Positions 12,984-24,760 of a stretch of DNA of 64,000 bases are shown here, one piece after another. The number at the start of each line of letters is the position of its first letter. Positions within the stretch are counted from its first letter, which is position 1. The notes beneath the pieces are model-generated. The model saw only the letters and a list, made by a program, of their open reading frames with translations. It was not told the origin of the DNA and made no database searches. The position numbers were made by a program, and so were the translations under genes. This stretch comes from Tragulus kanchil (Eukaryota > Chordata > Mammalia > Artiodactyla > Tragulidae), in NCBI GenBank assembly GCA_022376925.1, contig JAIOJX010000031.1, forward strand, positions 138,278,854 through 138,342,853. The letters are read 5' to 3'.

Positions 12984-13864
12984 GAAGAAACCTCATTTAA
13001 TCAGATATAGCACGGTTACCACTAAAAAACAAGGATTGCAGTCACTGTATGGAACCAACTCAGGATACTGCTCTGGTACCTACTCCAGGGCATACATGCA
13101 AAATAAAGTCCCTTCCTGGCAAGCCAGAATCTTTAGCCTATTCGGGGATCTTGAGGAGAGACGAATTCCTCCAAATGTATAAAGTGCTACTGGTGAAATA
13201 TGTAGACATGATTTTCTTGATTTTTTTTGACGTTTATATCCTAAGTTTAAAACAGAATAGCCACACACACACACAAAAAAACAAACAAACAATACAGAAT
13301 AGTCAAGAGAGACGATTAAAAACAAAAACAAATGATAAGTGCTTGGCTGCTGAAAAGGTACCTAAGGCTCCTTATGAAATCTCCGAAAGGATCATTCTCT
13401 AGTCCTGTAGTTGCTAATACCTCCTGCCATACTCTACAGTCAGGCTAGTTGATACGCATGTGTGTCCAAGTGCGGGATCAAGAGTAATCTTTGCAGCTAT
13501 TCATGACTACAAGGGGGCACAATTAACACAAATTACAGAACCTTTGGAACTAAGTTAAGAGCTGCATGCTCTCACAATGCCACACTAGAAGACGGTCTAG
13601 CAGTTCTGTCCAACCAAGGGCTTTTTAATAGCCAGCACAGCCCCGTCCAACAGAACATTCCATAATGATATTCTATATCTGTACAGCCCAAATTGGTACT
13701 CCCCAGGCATGTATGGCCGCTGAGCAGTTGAAATACAATTAAGTAAACGAATATTTAACTTCACTTAATTTTAACTGAACAGCCACATGTGGTAATGGTT
13801 ACATATTGGACAGTATAAATCCAGCCTCCAAACTATTTTAGTGCAGGCCCAAAGAACTGTTTTC

Positions 13865-14065
13865 GGCCTTCCCTGGTGGCTCAGATCGTAAAGAATCCAT
13901 CTGCAATGCAGGAGACCACGGTTTGATCCCTTGGTTAGGAAGATTCGCTGAAGAAGGGAAAGGCTCCCCACTCTAGTATTCTTGCCTGGAGAATTCCATG
14001 GCTTGTCCATGAGTCTCAAGGAGTCGGATGCAACTAAGCAACTTTCACTTCAGTTCACTTTAAGA
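13865..14065 (+). repeat. Bov-tA SINE
   Basis: GGCCTTCCCTGGTGGCTCAG head, box B GGTTTGATCCC, Bov-A block TAGTATTCTTGCCTGGAGAA, and a GAGTCGGATGCAACTAAGCA end. Confidence 0.92.
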
Positions 14066-14782
14066 ATTGTTTTTACTTTTTAAAGGGTTGTAAAAAGCAA
14101 AAACAAAGAATGTGAGACAGAGACCCTGTCTGGGTAACAAAGTCTAAAAAACGTATTATCTGGCTCTTACTGGAAAAGTCTATGTTGTATGCTCTAGGAG
14201 TATGTATTTTACTGTTTGACATACTATTTTATATTGAAAAGAGGCCAGAATCTGTGAACATATTAACTTGTAGACTTTTGTCCAGTAAAGACACAGATGG
14301 AGAGGGCTGGTGAGTGGCACGGAGCGGAGAGACAGAGGGTCAGCGTGTGGAGTGGAGAGAGAGGGCCAGCGCGCAGAGCAGAGACACAGAGGGCTGGCGC
14401 GCAGCACAGAGAGCAAACGCAGAGTCTGCACAGCCCACAACTGGGCCCTGCCAACACAGACCCAAAAATCTACTGGGACAGCGTCAGAGACAAACTCCAG
14501 CAGATGATCCACACACAAATAAGAAGGTAAGCTCACAACTGAGAACCAGAAAGAGGGATGCACCTTTTGTCCTTCATACATTTATATTTGGCCTAATACC
14601 ACTGAATGCCATAATAAACAGACATGAAATCTCTAGTCCCTAGTCAAAGATCAAACCCAAGAGTCTTGCAGAGAAAACACCAATTCCAAGATCAAACATA
14701 AAAATCAAAAGTAACAATAATAACGAAAAGACAGAGAAACACTGCACAAATGAAGTAACAAACTAGAAACATACAAACCGTA

Positions 14783-15790
14783 ATGACCGAAGAAAAAACA
14801 GACAAACGAGAATCCAGAAGGGCAATACTAAGGATGATCCAAAACTCCGAAAATAGAATGACAGAATTGACACACTGGATAAAGAACTGCAAGAAATTAA
14901 AAAACAACAAAAAGAGACCAAAAGCTCAATTTCTGAACTTAAAAATACTATGGAAGGGGCTTCCCCTGGTGGTCCAGTGGATAAGGACACCACCTTGCAG
15001 TGCAAGGGGCGCCGGTTCGATCCCTGGCCTGGGAAGATTCCACGTGCCGTGGAGCGGCTGGACCGATGTGTCCAATCACCGAGCCGGACCTCTGGAGCGC
15101 TCTGCAACAACAGACGCCACCGCAATGGGAGGCCCACAGGAGCCAAAGAACAAAGATGGATGAAAACAGAGAAATGAAAGACCAATAGAAGTGGCCCGCC
15201 TGCTCCCCTCCCTCCCCAACCTGACCCCTGCCCGAAATAAATAAATAAATAAATCTTTAAAAAAAAAAAATACTATGGAAGGACTCAGTAGTAGCGTATC
15301 TGAGGCAGAAGAAAGAATAAGCAAAGCTGGAAGATAGAATGGTGGAAATAACTGCATAAGAATAGAAAAAAGAACAAAGAATAAAAAGAACCAAGGATAG
15401 TCTCAGACACCTCTGGAATAATATCAAACACACCAACATCTGAATAACAGGAGTCCAAGATGAAGAAAAAAAAAGGATAAGGTATGAAAAAATATTTGAA
15501 GAGATTATAGTTGAAAACTTCCCAAGCATGAGAAAGGAAATAGCCAATCAAGTCCAAGAAGCACAAAGAGTCCTTAACAGGATGAACCCTAGAAGGAACA
15601 TGCCAAGACACATACTAATCAAGCTAACACAGACCAAACCCAAAGAATACTCAAAGCATCAAGGGACAAACAAGTAACATACAAGAGAAATCCAGTATGT
15701 TTAACTGCTAACTTCTCAACAGAAACCCTGCAGGCCAGAAGAGAAAGGCAAGACACATTTAAAGCACTGAAAGAGAAAAGTCTACAACCA
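14783..15790 (+). pseudogene. L1 ORF1 remnant (RNA-binding chaperone)
   Basis: Starts at an ATG at 14783 (MTEEKTDKRESRRAILRMIQ), is interrupted at 14958 by a SINE, and resumes after 15282 with coiled-coil-like and RNA-binding-domain-like sequence (QRVLNRMNPRR-type stretch near 15550-15600) carrying stops and frameshifts. L1 ORF1p is the trimeric nucleic-acid chaperone of L1 particles. Non-functional here. Confidence 0.75.
14958..15265 (+). repeat. young CHR-like SINE inserted in L1 ORF1
   Basis: Flanked by a perfect 17-bp target-site duplication (14941-14957 and 15266-15282, AAAAATACTATGGAAGG). Full-length member of the subtype with box B GGTTCGATCCC, marker GGACCTCTGGAGCGCTCTGC, end block GACCAATAGAAGTGGCC, a C-rich linker and an AAATAAATAAATAAATC tail. 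The exact TSD implies a relatively recent insertion by L1-type machinery. Confidence 0.96.
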
Positions 15791-17864
15791 AGAATACTCT
15801 ACCGGTAAGGATCTCATTCAAAATTGATGGAGAAATCAAAAGCTTTACAGACAAGCAAAAACTAAGAGAATCCAGCACCACAAAATGAGCCTTACAACAA
15901 GTGTTAAAGGGACTTATATAGGCAACAAATGCAAAAGAAGAAAAACATCTACAAAACAAACCCCCAAACATTTAAAAAGATGACCACAGAAACATTTGTA
16001 TCAATAATTACTTTAAATATAATGGAGTAAAAGCCCAAATCAAAAGACACAGACTGGCAGAATGGACACAAAAACAAAACCCATATATTATGGTGCCTAC
16101 AAGAAACCCACTTCAGACTTAAAGAACTCAGACTGAAAGTGAGAGGATGGAAAAATATATTCCACCCAAGTGGAAATCAAAAGAAAGCTGGAACAGTAAT
16201 CCTCATATCTGACAAAACAGACCTTAAAAATAAAGATTATAAGAGACATGGCAGGACACTACATAATGATCAAAGGATCAATCCAAAAGGAAGACATAAC
16301 AATCATAGATGTTTATGCACCCAACACAGGAGCACCCCAATACTTAAGACAAACATTTTCAGACATAAAAGAAGAAATGGACAGTTAACACAATAATAGT
16401 AGGAGACTTTAACACCCCTCTCACACCAATGGACAGATCATCAGAACAGAAAATTAATAAGGAAACACAAATCTTAAATAACACATTTGAAGAGATGAAT
16501 CTCATTGATATCTTTAGGACCTTCCACCCAAAGCAGAAGAATACACTTTCTTCTCAAGTGCACGTGGAACATTCTCCAGGATAGACCACGTCTTGGGCCA
16601 CATACCAAACCTCAGTACATTCTAGAAAACTGAAATTACATCAACCACCTTCTCTGACCACAAGGCTATGAGACTAGATGTCCGTTACAAGAAAAAGAAA
16701 ACGCTAAAAACGCAAACACATGGAGACTAAACAACACATACCTAAAAAAGATTAATGAACAAATAAAAAAAGAAATAAAAATTTTTCTAGAAGAAAATGA
16801 CAACAAAAACAAAACAGTGCAAAACCTATGGGATACTGCAAAGGCAGTTCTAAGAGGGAAGTTTATTGTAATACAATCCTATCTCAAGAAGGATTATCTC
16901 AAGAAACAAGAAACAAGAAAAATATCAAAAAAGACAACCTAACTCTGCACTTAAAACAACTGGAAAAAGAAGAAGAACAAAAAAACCCTAAAGTTAGCCA
17001 AAGAAGAGAAATCATAACGATCAGAGTAGAAATGAATGAAAAAGAAATGAAAGAAACAATAGAAAACATACACTGAACCAGAAAGAAATAGAAATCATGA
17101 ACCACCCAATCACAAGCTCAGAAATTGAATCTGTGATCAGAACGTTACCCAAAAACAAATGCCCAGGGCCAGCTGGCTTCACAGGCGAATTCTACGAAAC
17201 ATTTAAAGAAGAGTTAGTGCCTATCCTTCTGAAACTCTTTCAAAGAACTGCACAAGAAGGAACACTTCCAAACACATTCTGCAAGGCCACCATCACTCTG
17301 ATACCAAAACCAAGCAAAGACAACACACAAAAAAGAAAATTATAGATCAATTTCACTGATGAATTTAGACGCAAAAATCCTCAACAAAATTTTAGCCAAC
17401 AGATTTCAACAACACATCAAAAACCTCACACATCATGATCAAGCTGGGTTTATCCCAGGCATGGAAGGATTCTTCAATATACACAAATCAATTGATGTGA
17501 TACACCACATCAACAAATTGAAAGACAAAAACAACATAATACCACCAACAGATGCAGAAAAAGCCTTTGACAAAATCCAACACCCATTTATGATAAAAAC
17601 TCTTCAAAAAATGGGCATAGAAGGAGTCTACCTCAACTCACTGAAAGCCATATATGAGAAACCCACAGTGAACATTATTTTCAATAGTGAAAAGCCGAAA
17701 CCAATCCCTCTAAGATCAGGAACAGGACAGGGGTGTCCACTTTCACCACTATTATTCAACACAGTCCTGGACGTTCTAGCTACAGCAATAAGAGAAGAAG
17801 AAAAAAAAAAGGAATCCAGATTGGAAAAGAAGTAAATCTCTCTCTACTTGCAGACGACATGATA

Positions 17865-19918
17865 CAATACATAGAAGATCCCAAAGACACTATTAGAAAA
17901 TTACCAGAGCTACTCAGCACAAATTAAGCAAAGTTGCAGGATACAAAATCAATACACAGAAATCAGTCACATTCCTATATACAAACAATGAAACTCAGAG
18001 AGATCAAGGATGCAATTCCATTCACCATTGCAACCAACATAAAATATTTAGCAATAGACCTACCTAAAGAGACAAAAGAACTGTACACAGAAAATTAAAG
18101 ACACTGAAGAAAGATATCAAAGACGACATAAACAGATGGACAGATATTCCATGTTCCTGGGTCGGAAGAGTCAGTATCATGAAAATGACCTTGCTACCAA
18201 ATATCATCTACAGATTCAAAGCAATCGCCATCAAATTACTAATGGCATTCTTCACAGAACTAGACCAAAGAATAGCACAGTTCATATGGAAACACAAAAG
18301 ACCCCGGACAGCCAAAGCAACCCTGAGAAAGAAGAATGGAGCTGGAGGGATCAGCCTCCTTAACTTCAGACTATAATACAAAGCAACAGTCATCAAGAGA
18401 GTATGGTACTGGCACAAAAACAGGAATATAGACCAATGGAACAAGATAAGAGATTCCAGAGATAAACCCACGCACCTATGGGTACCTTATTTTTGACAAG
18501 GGAGTCGAAAATATAAAATGGGACAAAGAGAGCCTCTTCAACAAATGGTGCTGGGAAAACTGGACAGTGACATCGGAAGAATGAAGTTGGAGCATTCCCT
18601 GACACCGTACACAAGGATAGACCTGAATGTAAGAAGCCCATAAAACTGTTGGAGGAGAATATAGGCAAAACCCTCAGTTACATAAATCAAAGCAAGATCT
18701 TCTATGACCTGCCCTCTAGAATAATGGCAATAAAAACAAAAATAAGTGTGTAGGACCTAATGAAACCTAAAAGCTTTTGCACAGCAAAAGAAACTACAAA
18801 CAAGGTGAAGAGACAGCCCACAGAATGGAAGAAAATAATAGCAAATGAAACTGCAAAGAACTAATCTCCAAAATATACAAGTAGCTCAACAACTCAATAC
18901 ATAGAAGATCCCAAAGACACTATTAGAAAATTACCAGAGCTACTCAGCACAAATTAAGCAAAGTTGCAGGATACAAAATCAATACACAGAAATCAGTCAC
19001 ATTCCTATATACAAACAATGAAACTCAGAGAGATCAAGGATGCAATTCCATTCACCATTGCAACCAACATAAAATATTTAGCAATAGACCTACCTAAAGA
19101 GACAAAAGAACTGTACACAGAAAATTAAAGACACTGAAGAAAGATATCAAAGACGACATAAACAGATGGACAGATATTCCATGTTCCTGGGTCGGAAGAG
19201 TCAGTATCATGAAAATGACCTTGCTACCAAATATCATCTACAGATTCAAAGCAATCGCCATCAAATTACTAATGGCATTCTTCACAGAACTAGACCAAAG
19301 AATAGCACAGTTCATATGGAAACACAAAAGACCCCGGACAGCCAAAGCAACCCTGAGAAAGAAGAATGGAGCTGGAGGGATCAGCCTCCTTAACTTCAGA
19401 CTATAATACAAAGCAACAGTCATCAAGAGAGTATGGTACTGGCACAAAAACAGGAATATAGACCAATGGAACAAGATAAGAGATTCCAGAGATAAACCCA
19501 CGCACCTATGGGTACCTTATTTTTGACAAGGGAGTCGAAAATATAAAATGGGACAAAGAGAGCCTCTTCAACAAATGGTGCTGGGAAAACTGGACAGTGA
19601 CATCGGAAGAATGAAGTTGGAGCATTCCCTGACACCGTACACAAGGATAGACCTGAATGTAAGAAGCCCATAAAACTGTTGGAGGAGAATATAGGCAAAA
19701 CCCTCAGTTACATAAATCAAAGCAAGATCTTCTATGACCTGCCCTCTAGAATAATGGCAATAAAAACAAAAATAAGTGTGTAGGACCTAATGAAACCTAA
19801 AAGCTTTTGCACAGCAAAAGAAACTACAAACAAGGTGAAGAGACAGCCCACAGAATGGAAGAAAATAATAGCAAATGAAACTGCAAAGAACTAATCTCCA
19901 AAATATACAAGTAGCTCA
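17865..19918. repeat. 1.0-kb direct duplication no. 2
   Basis: Copy 1 is 17865-18888 and copy 2 is 18895-19918 (offset 1030). It lies inside L1 ORF2 and duplicates only part of the element. Confidence 0.95.
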
Positions 19919-21801
19919 GACAACTCAATACTGAAAAAACAAACAATCCAATCAAAAAATGGGAAAAAGACCTAAAGAAACATCTATCCAAGGAAGACAT
20001 ACAGATGGCCAAAAAAACATATGAAAAGATGCTCAACATCGCTTATTTTACAGAAATGCAAATCAAAACTACACTGAGATATCACCTCACATCAGGCAGA
20101 AAGGCCATCATCAAAAAAATCTACAGATAATAAATGCTGGAGAGGGTGTGGAGAAAAGGGAACATTCTTGCATTGTTGATGGGAATGTAAATTGATACAA
20201 GCACTATGGAAGACATTATGGAGACTCCTCATAAAACTAAAAATAGAAGCACCATATAACCTAGCAATCCCACTATTAGGCTTATACCCTGATGAAATCA
20301 AAATTGAAAGGCACACCTGTACCCCAATGTTCACTGCAGCACTGTACACAATAGCTAGAACATGGAAGCAACCTAGATGTCCATTGAAGAATGAATGGAT
20401 AAAGAAGCTATGGTAACAAAAAAAAAAAAAGAAGAAGAAGCTATGGTACATATACGCAATGGAATACTACTCAGCCACAAAAACGAAATGCAGAAGATTC
20501 AGTCCTAATGAGATGGATGAGTCTAGAATCTATTATACAAAGTGAAGTAAGGCAAAGAGAAGGACAAATACAGTATGCTAACACATATATACAGAATCTA
20601 GTAAGTTCGATTGATGAATACACATGCAGAGCATCGATGGAAAAATAGTCATAGAGAAGAGACTTTTGGACTTTGGGGAGAGGGAAGATGGGGATAAAAA
20701 AACATATATGTACATCGGAAGAATGAAGTTGGAGCATTCCCTGACACCGTACAAGGATAGACCTGAATGTAAGAAGCCCATAAAACTGTTGGAGGAGAAT
20801 ATAGGCAAAACCCTCAGTTACATAAATCAAAGCAAGATCTTCTATGACCTGCCCTCTAGAATAATGGCAATAAAAACAAAAATAAGTGTGTAGGACCTAA
20901 TGAAACCTAAAAGCTTTTGCACAGCAAAAGAAACTACAAACAAGGTGAAGAGACAGCCCACAGAATGGAAGAAAATAATAGCAAATGAAACTGCAAAGAA
21001 CTAATCTCCAAAATATACAAGTAGCTCAGACAACTCAATACTGAAAAAACAAACAATCCAATCAAAAAATGGGAAAAAGACCTAAAGAAACATCTATCCA
21101 AGGAAGACATACAGATGGCCAAAAAAACATATGAAAAGATGCTCAACATCGCTTATTTTACAGAAATGCAAATCAAAACTACACTGAGATATCACCTCAC
21201 ATCAGGCAGAAAGGCCATCATCAAAAAAATCTACAGATAATAAATGCTGGAGAGGGTGTGGAGAAAAGGGAACATTCTTGCATTGTTGATGGGAATGTAA
21301 ATTGATACAAGCACTATGGAAGACATTATGGAGACTCCTCATAAAACTAAAAATAGAAGCACCATATAACCTAGCAATCCCACTATTAGGCTTATACCCT
21401 GATGAAATCAAAATTGAAAGGCACACCTGTACCCCAATGTTCACTGCAGCACTGTACACAATAGCTAGAACATGGAAGCAACCTAGATGTCCATTGAAGA
21501 ATGAATGGATAAAGAAGCTATGGTAACAAAAAAAAAAAAAGAAGAAGAAGCTATGGTACATATACGCAATGGAATACTACTCAGCCACAAAAACGAAATG
21601 CAGAAGATTCAGTCCTAATGAGATGGATGAGTCTAGAATCTATTATACAAAGTGAAGTAAGTCAAAAAGAGAAGGACAAATACAGTATGCTAACACATAT
21701 ATACAGAATCTAGTAAGTTCGTATTGATGAATACACATGCAGAGCATCGATGGAAAAATAGTCATAGAGAAGAGACTTTTGGACTTTGGGGAGAGGGAAG
21801 A
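19601..21801. repeat. 1.1-kb direct duplication no. 3
   Basis: Copy 1 is 19601-20688 and copy 2 is 20713-21801 (offset 1110 after a 2-nt indel). Because it overlaps duplication 2, about 318 bp (18571-18888) occurs three times. Small indels between copies lie near the end of copy 1 and the start of copy 2. Confidence 0.94.
20402..20448 (+). repeat. A-rich mini-insertion with target duplication in L1
   Basis: A 19-nt A-rich insert (20416-20434) is flanked by a perfect 14-bp repeat (20402-20415 and 20435-20448, AAGAAGCTATGGTA). It is copied at 21512-21558 by duplication 3. Confidence 0.85.
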
Positions 21802-22334
21802 GTGGGTGAGAGACATGGAAAGAGCAACACGGAATCACATACCATCTTATGTAAAAGAGGTAAGTATTGTCAATGTGCTGTGGGACTAAGGGATAGTACA
21901 ATGGGGGCTATGCAACAGCCTGGAGGGATGGGGTGGGGGATGGGCATGGGATATATATGACTAATTCAGAATTGTACATATCAGTAAGCAACAAAACTCT
22001 GTAAAAGCAAAAAAGCAAAATAAAAAAACTTGTGATTGTCAGAAAAAAATAAAAATACATAGATGATTTCTGTGATAAGCTCCAAAATGATGGTTTAATT
22101 ATCCTGCACAATACGAACAAGTTTTGTATTCAATCTAGCAGTCTTATTTCAACATTATTTTTCATTCTTTTATCCTTTACTGATCCTTGAACCAATTTTT
22201 CTATCCAGCTAGTTACCTCACAAATGAGTTAAATAAACGTTTGGTGTGTGTTCAATTGTATCTTTAGGAATTAATTTTAATTTAAAAAAAACAAAAACAA
22301 AAAAAAAAATAAAGTGCTCACTTAAAAAATTCCC

Positions 22335-22440
22335 TTTTTAAAAAAATGTTTTTAGTTTTTTAATTGAAGGATAATTGCTTTACAGAGTTTTGTTGTTTTC
22401 TGCCAAACATCCATCAACACAAATCACAAAAACAAAACTT
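22335..22440 (-). mobile_element. ruminant L1 3'-end fragment
   Basis: TTTTAATTGAAGGATAATTG followed by CTTTACAGAGTTTTGTTG is the reverse complement of the common ruminant L1 3' terminus. Confidence 0.75.
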
Positions 22441-23215
22441 AAAAGAAGAAATGGTGGAGATTCAAGGCATATTTTAAGAAGCAGGTTATATGCTGTGCCC
22501 GCCCTTCCTATGGTCTACCAATATCCATGTTATGCTTATTTAACAACAGAACCCAGATTTTCTTCAGGGCAGCAACATATCTAGTTAAAACTGAACATGT
22601 CCTAGCTCCCTGTCCTACAATACTGGCCATATGACACAGTTCTGGTCAATAAGAGATAAGGAAGAGTCTGTTGGGATGCTGTAGAAAGGTATTGTGGCTT
22701 CTTTCTTCCTTCTTGAATTGGAGACGTGGTGGCTGGAGCTGCAGTAGCTATTTTATGACCATGAAGGAAAGAAGTGCAGAGGCCTTCAACCTGATAGCTC
22801 CTAACCACTACTCAGCCTTGAACTGTTCTTGAGACTTCTTATGGAATGAAGGAAAACTGAATTATTTTGTCTAGGTTTCTGTCACTTCAGCCAAATCTTG
22901 ATCTATCAACCTGTTAGAGATAATATCATCTGCAGTAACCTACAGAATCCTAATTTTAAAAATACCAGTGCTAATAATGAAACATACTGTGAACTAAACA
23001 TGTACGTTCAAGAGTAGATACAGATGCCAGGTGACAGGGACACAGAGAGTTTTGATAAAAAGGTCCCATAATCACAACTGACATCCACAGAGAAAATTCA
23101 GATGCTAAGCCACACAGCTCTTATTCATCAATTAAGGTAAGTAACTAATTCTGTCAGCACTAAAGCTGAACAAAATATTCTCGAAGTTGAAAATAATCTC
23201 TTCAATTAACAATTA
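22441..23215. other. intronic sequence, possible ancient repeat
   Basis: No gene recognised. The part around 22600-22830 (TGGTGGCTGGAGCTGCAGTA and neighbours) resembles an old interspersed DNA-transposon or LTR repeat, but I cannot name the family. Confidence 0.35.
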
Positions 23216-23220
23216 AAAGA

Positions 23221-23567
23221 GGGTTTTCCTGGTAGCTCAGTGGTAAAGAGTTCACCTGCCAATGCAGGAGACACGAGGATCCCTGACCTGGGACGATCCC
23301 ACAGGCTGCGGGGCAACTAAGCCCGTGAGCCACAACCATGGAGCCTGTGCTCTAGAGCCTCGGAGCCAGAATTATTGAAGCCTGTGTGCCCTAGAGATCG
23401 AGCTCCACGACAAGAGAAGTCACCGCAACAAGAAGCCTGCTCACCTTCACGAGAGAGCAGCCCTCACTCCCTGCAACTAGAGAAGAGCCTGTGGCAGCAG
23501 TAAAAACCTGGAATAGCCAAAGAATAAATAAATAAAATGCATTTCTTAAAAAAAAAAAAAAATAAAA
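23221..23567 (+). repeat. CHR-type tRNA SINE, full length
   Basis: GGTTTTCCTGGTAGCTCAGT head, classic CHR body (GCCCGTGAGCCACAACCATG, GCAACAAGAAGCCTGCTCAC) and AATAAATAAATAAAATGC tail with A-run. Confidence 0.92.
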
Positions 23568-23577
23568 GAAATAATTC

Positions 23578-23897
23578 CGGACTTCCCTGGTGGTAGAGTG
23601 GATAGGAATCATCTGCCATGGTAGGAAACATGGGTTCAACCCTGGTCCGGGAAGATTCCACACACTGAGGAGCGACTAAGCCTGTGCATCACTGAGCCCG
23701 AGAGCCACAACTACTGAGCTCCTGTGCTGCAACTACTGGAGCCCATGTGCCTAGATTCTATGCTCTGCAACAAGAAAACCCACTGCGATGAGAAGCCTGC
23801 ACCCTGCAGCAACAATAAAGAGTAGCCCCCACTTGCTCCAACTACAGAAAGCTCACACAAAGCAACAAAGACCCAGTGCAGCCAAGAAGAAGCCATA
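23578..23897 (+). repeat. CHR-type tRNA SINE, full length
   Basis: GGACTTCCCTGGTGGTAGAG head and CHR body ending in ACAAAGACCCAGTGCAGCCA. It sits immediately behind the previous SINE, in the same orientation, after a short A-rich spacer. Confidence 0.92.
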
Positions 23898-24760
23898 ATT
23901 CGGTTTCTTTAAACAAAAGGATTTTCGTATGTTGCTTCCATATGACGTAACTGATTTTTAAAAATCGCTCTTTAATTAATTCCTCTAAGGATGTCCCCCC
24001 CATCATTTTGTTTTTGAAATTCAAGATTTCTAACTTCATACAATTATATTAATTTAGCAGCAAGTTAACACAGAACAAGATGTCCCTGATTTACTTAAAA
24101 CCCTACAAAACTAGCCAGTAAACTAACAGGGAAGAGGAAGCGACAGTCATGAGCAATCACCCCGACCCTAGCACAATCAGGGTTGAATATCCCTTATTTC
24201 AACATTCTGGTCTAACCCTAAAACATTAACCATAAGAAGAGACTGAACAAACCACTGTTTCTTAAGAAGATGATTTTCACAACCATAGTCAGTTAAAAAT
24301 CATCATTCTAGGAAATGCAAAAAGGGTTCCAACCTCCTTTTCTGGTAAAATCAAAACAAAAACTGTCACTACCCAGCACTGCATCGATGAATTATTTCCT
24401 CCATGAACAAATCTACTGTTAAGAATTCATTCATGAAACCAGGTACCGAGTTCTTCTAACAAAAAAGAATATGAAACAACACAGGGTCCATTTTAACCCT
24501 CTGATGGCAATGAAGTAATACATCTACTGGAACTGCTTTTCTTTATCCTAACTTTCTTCTCCCTCACTCCACAAAGATGTACACAAAAACTCAGGTAAAG
24601 ACAATGACCGACTCTTCATAAGACCCTCTCTTCTTTTCCTCCCATATTAAAAGCAGGTTGGATGTTAGTCTATTTTACCCTAATTTCTCAGGTGTATTGT
24701 GTAATAACTTCAGTGTTTAAGATTGATGAGTCCTCCAAATTATCCTCCTGATAAGTCCTC
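23898..24760. other. intronic sequence without recognised features
   Basis: No repeat, exon or RNA gene recognised. Confidence 0.45.

Larger units (their letters stand above)
15980..20460 (+). pseudogene. L1 ORF2 remnant (endonuclease / reverse transcriptase)
   Basis: Endonuclease-like sequence (QKTHRLAEWT-type reading near 16040-16080, then IIVGDFNTPL-type reading near 16400) is followed by RT sequence at 17097-17345 ([20 protein letters not shown]), 17359-17835 ([35 protein letters not shown]) and a LADD motif near 17843. The frame is broken many times and parts are duplicated by duplications 2 and 3. No intact enzyme. Confidence 0.85.
14270..22060 (+). mobile_element. L1 LINE (ruminant type), broken, with SINE insertion and two tandem duplications
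   Basis: A plus-strand L1 runs from a GC-rich 5'UTR-like tract (14290-14460) through ORF1, ORF2 and the 3'UTR to an A-rich end near 22050. Removing the 325-nt SINE insertion and the two 1.0-1.1 kb duplications leaves about 5.3 kb, so it is near full length but internally shortened. Frameshifts and stops are frequent throughout, so it cannot move itself. The hallmark 3' blocks TGGGAATGTAAATTGATACA and ATGGAATACTACTCAGCCA are present. Confidence 0.92.

Noticed and set aside
17097..17835. L1 reverse transcriptase as an active enzyme
   Set aside because: The frame is interrupted repeatedly and the RT catalytic segment is in a different frame from the upstream part.
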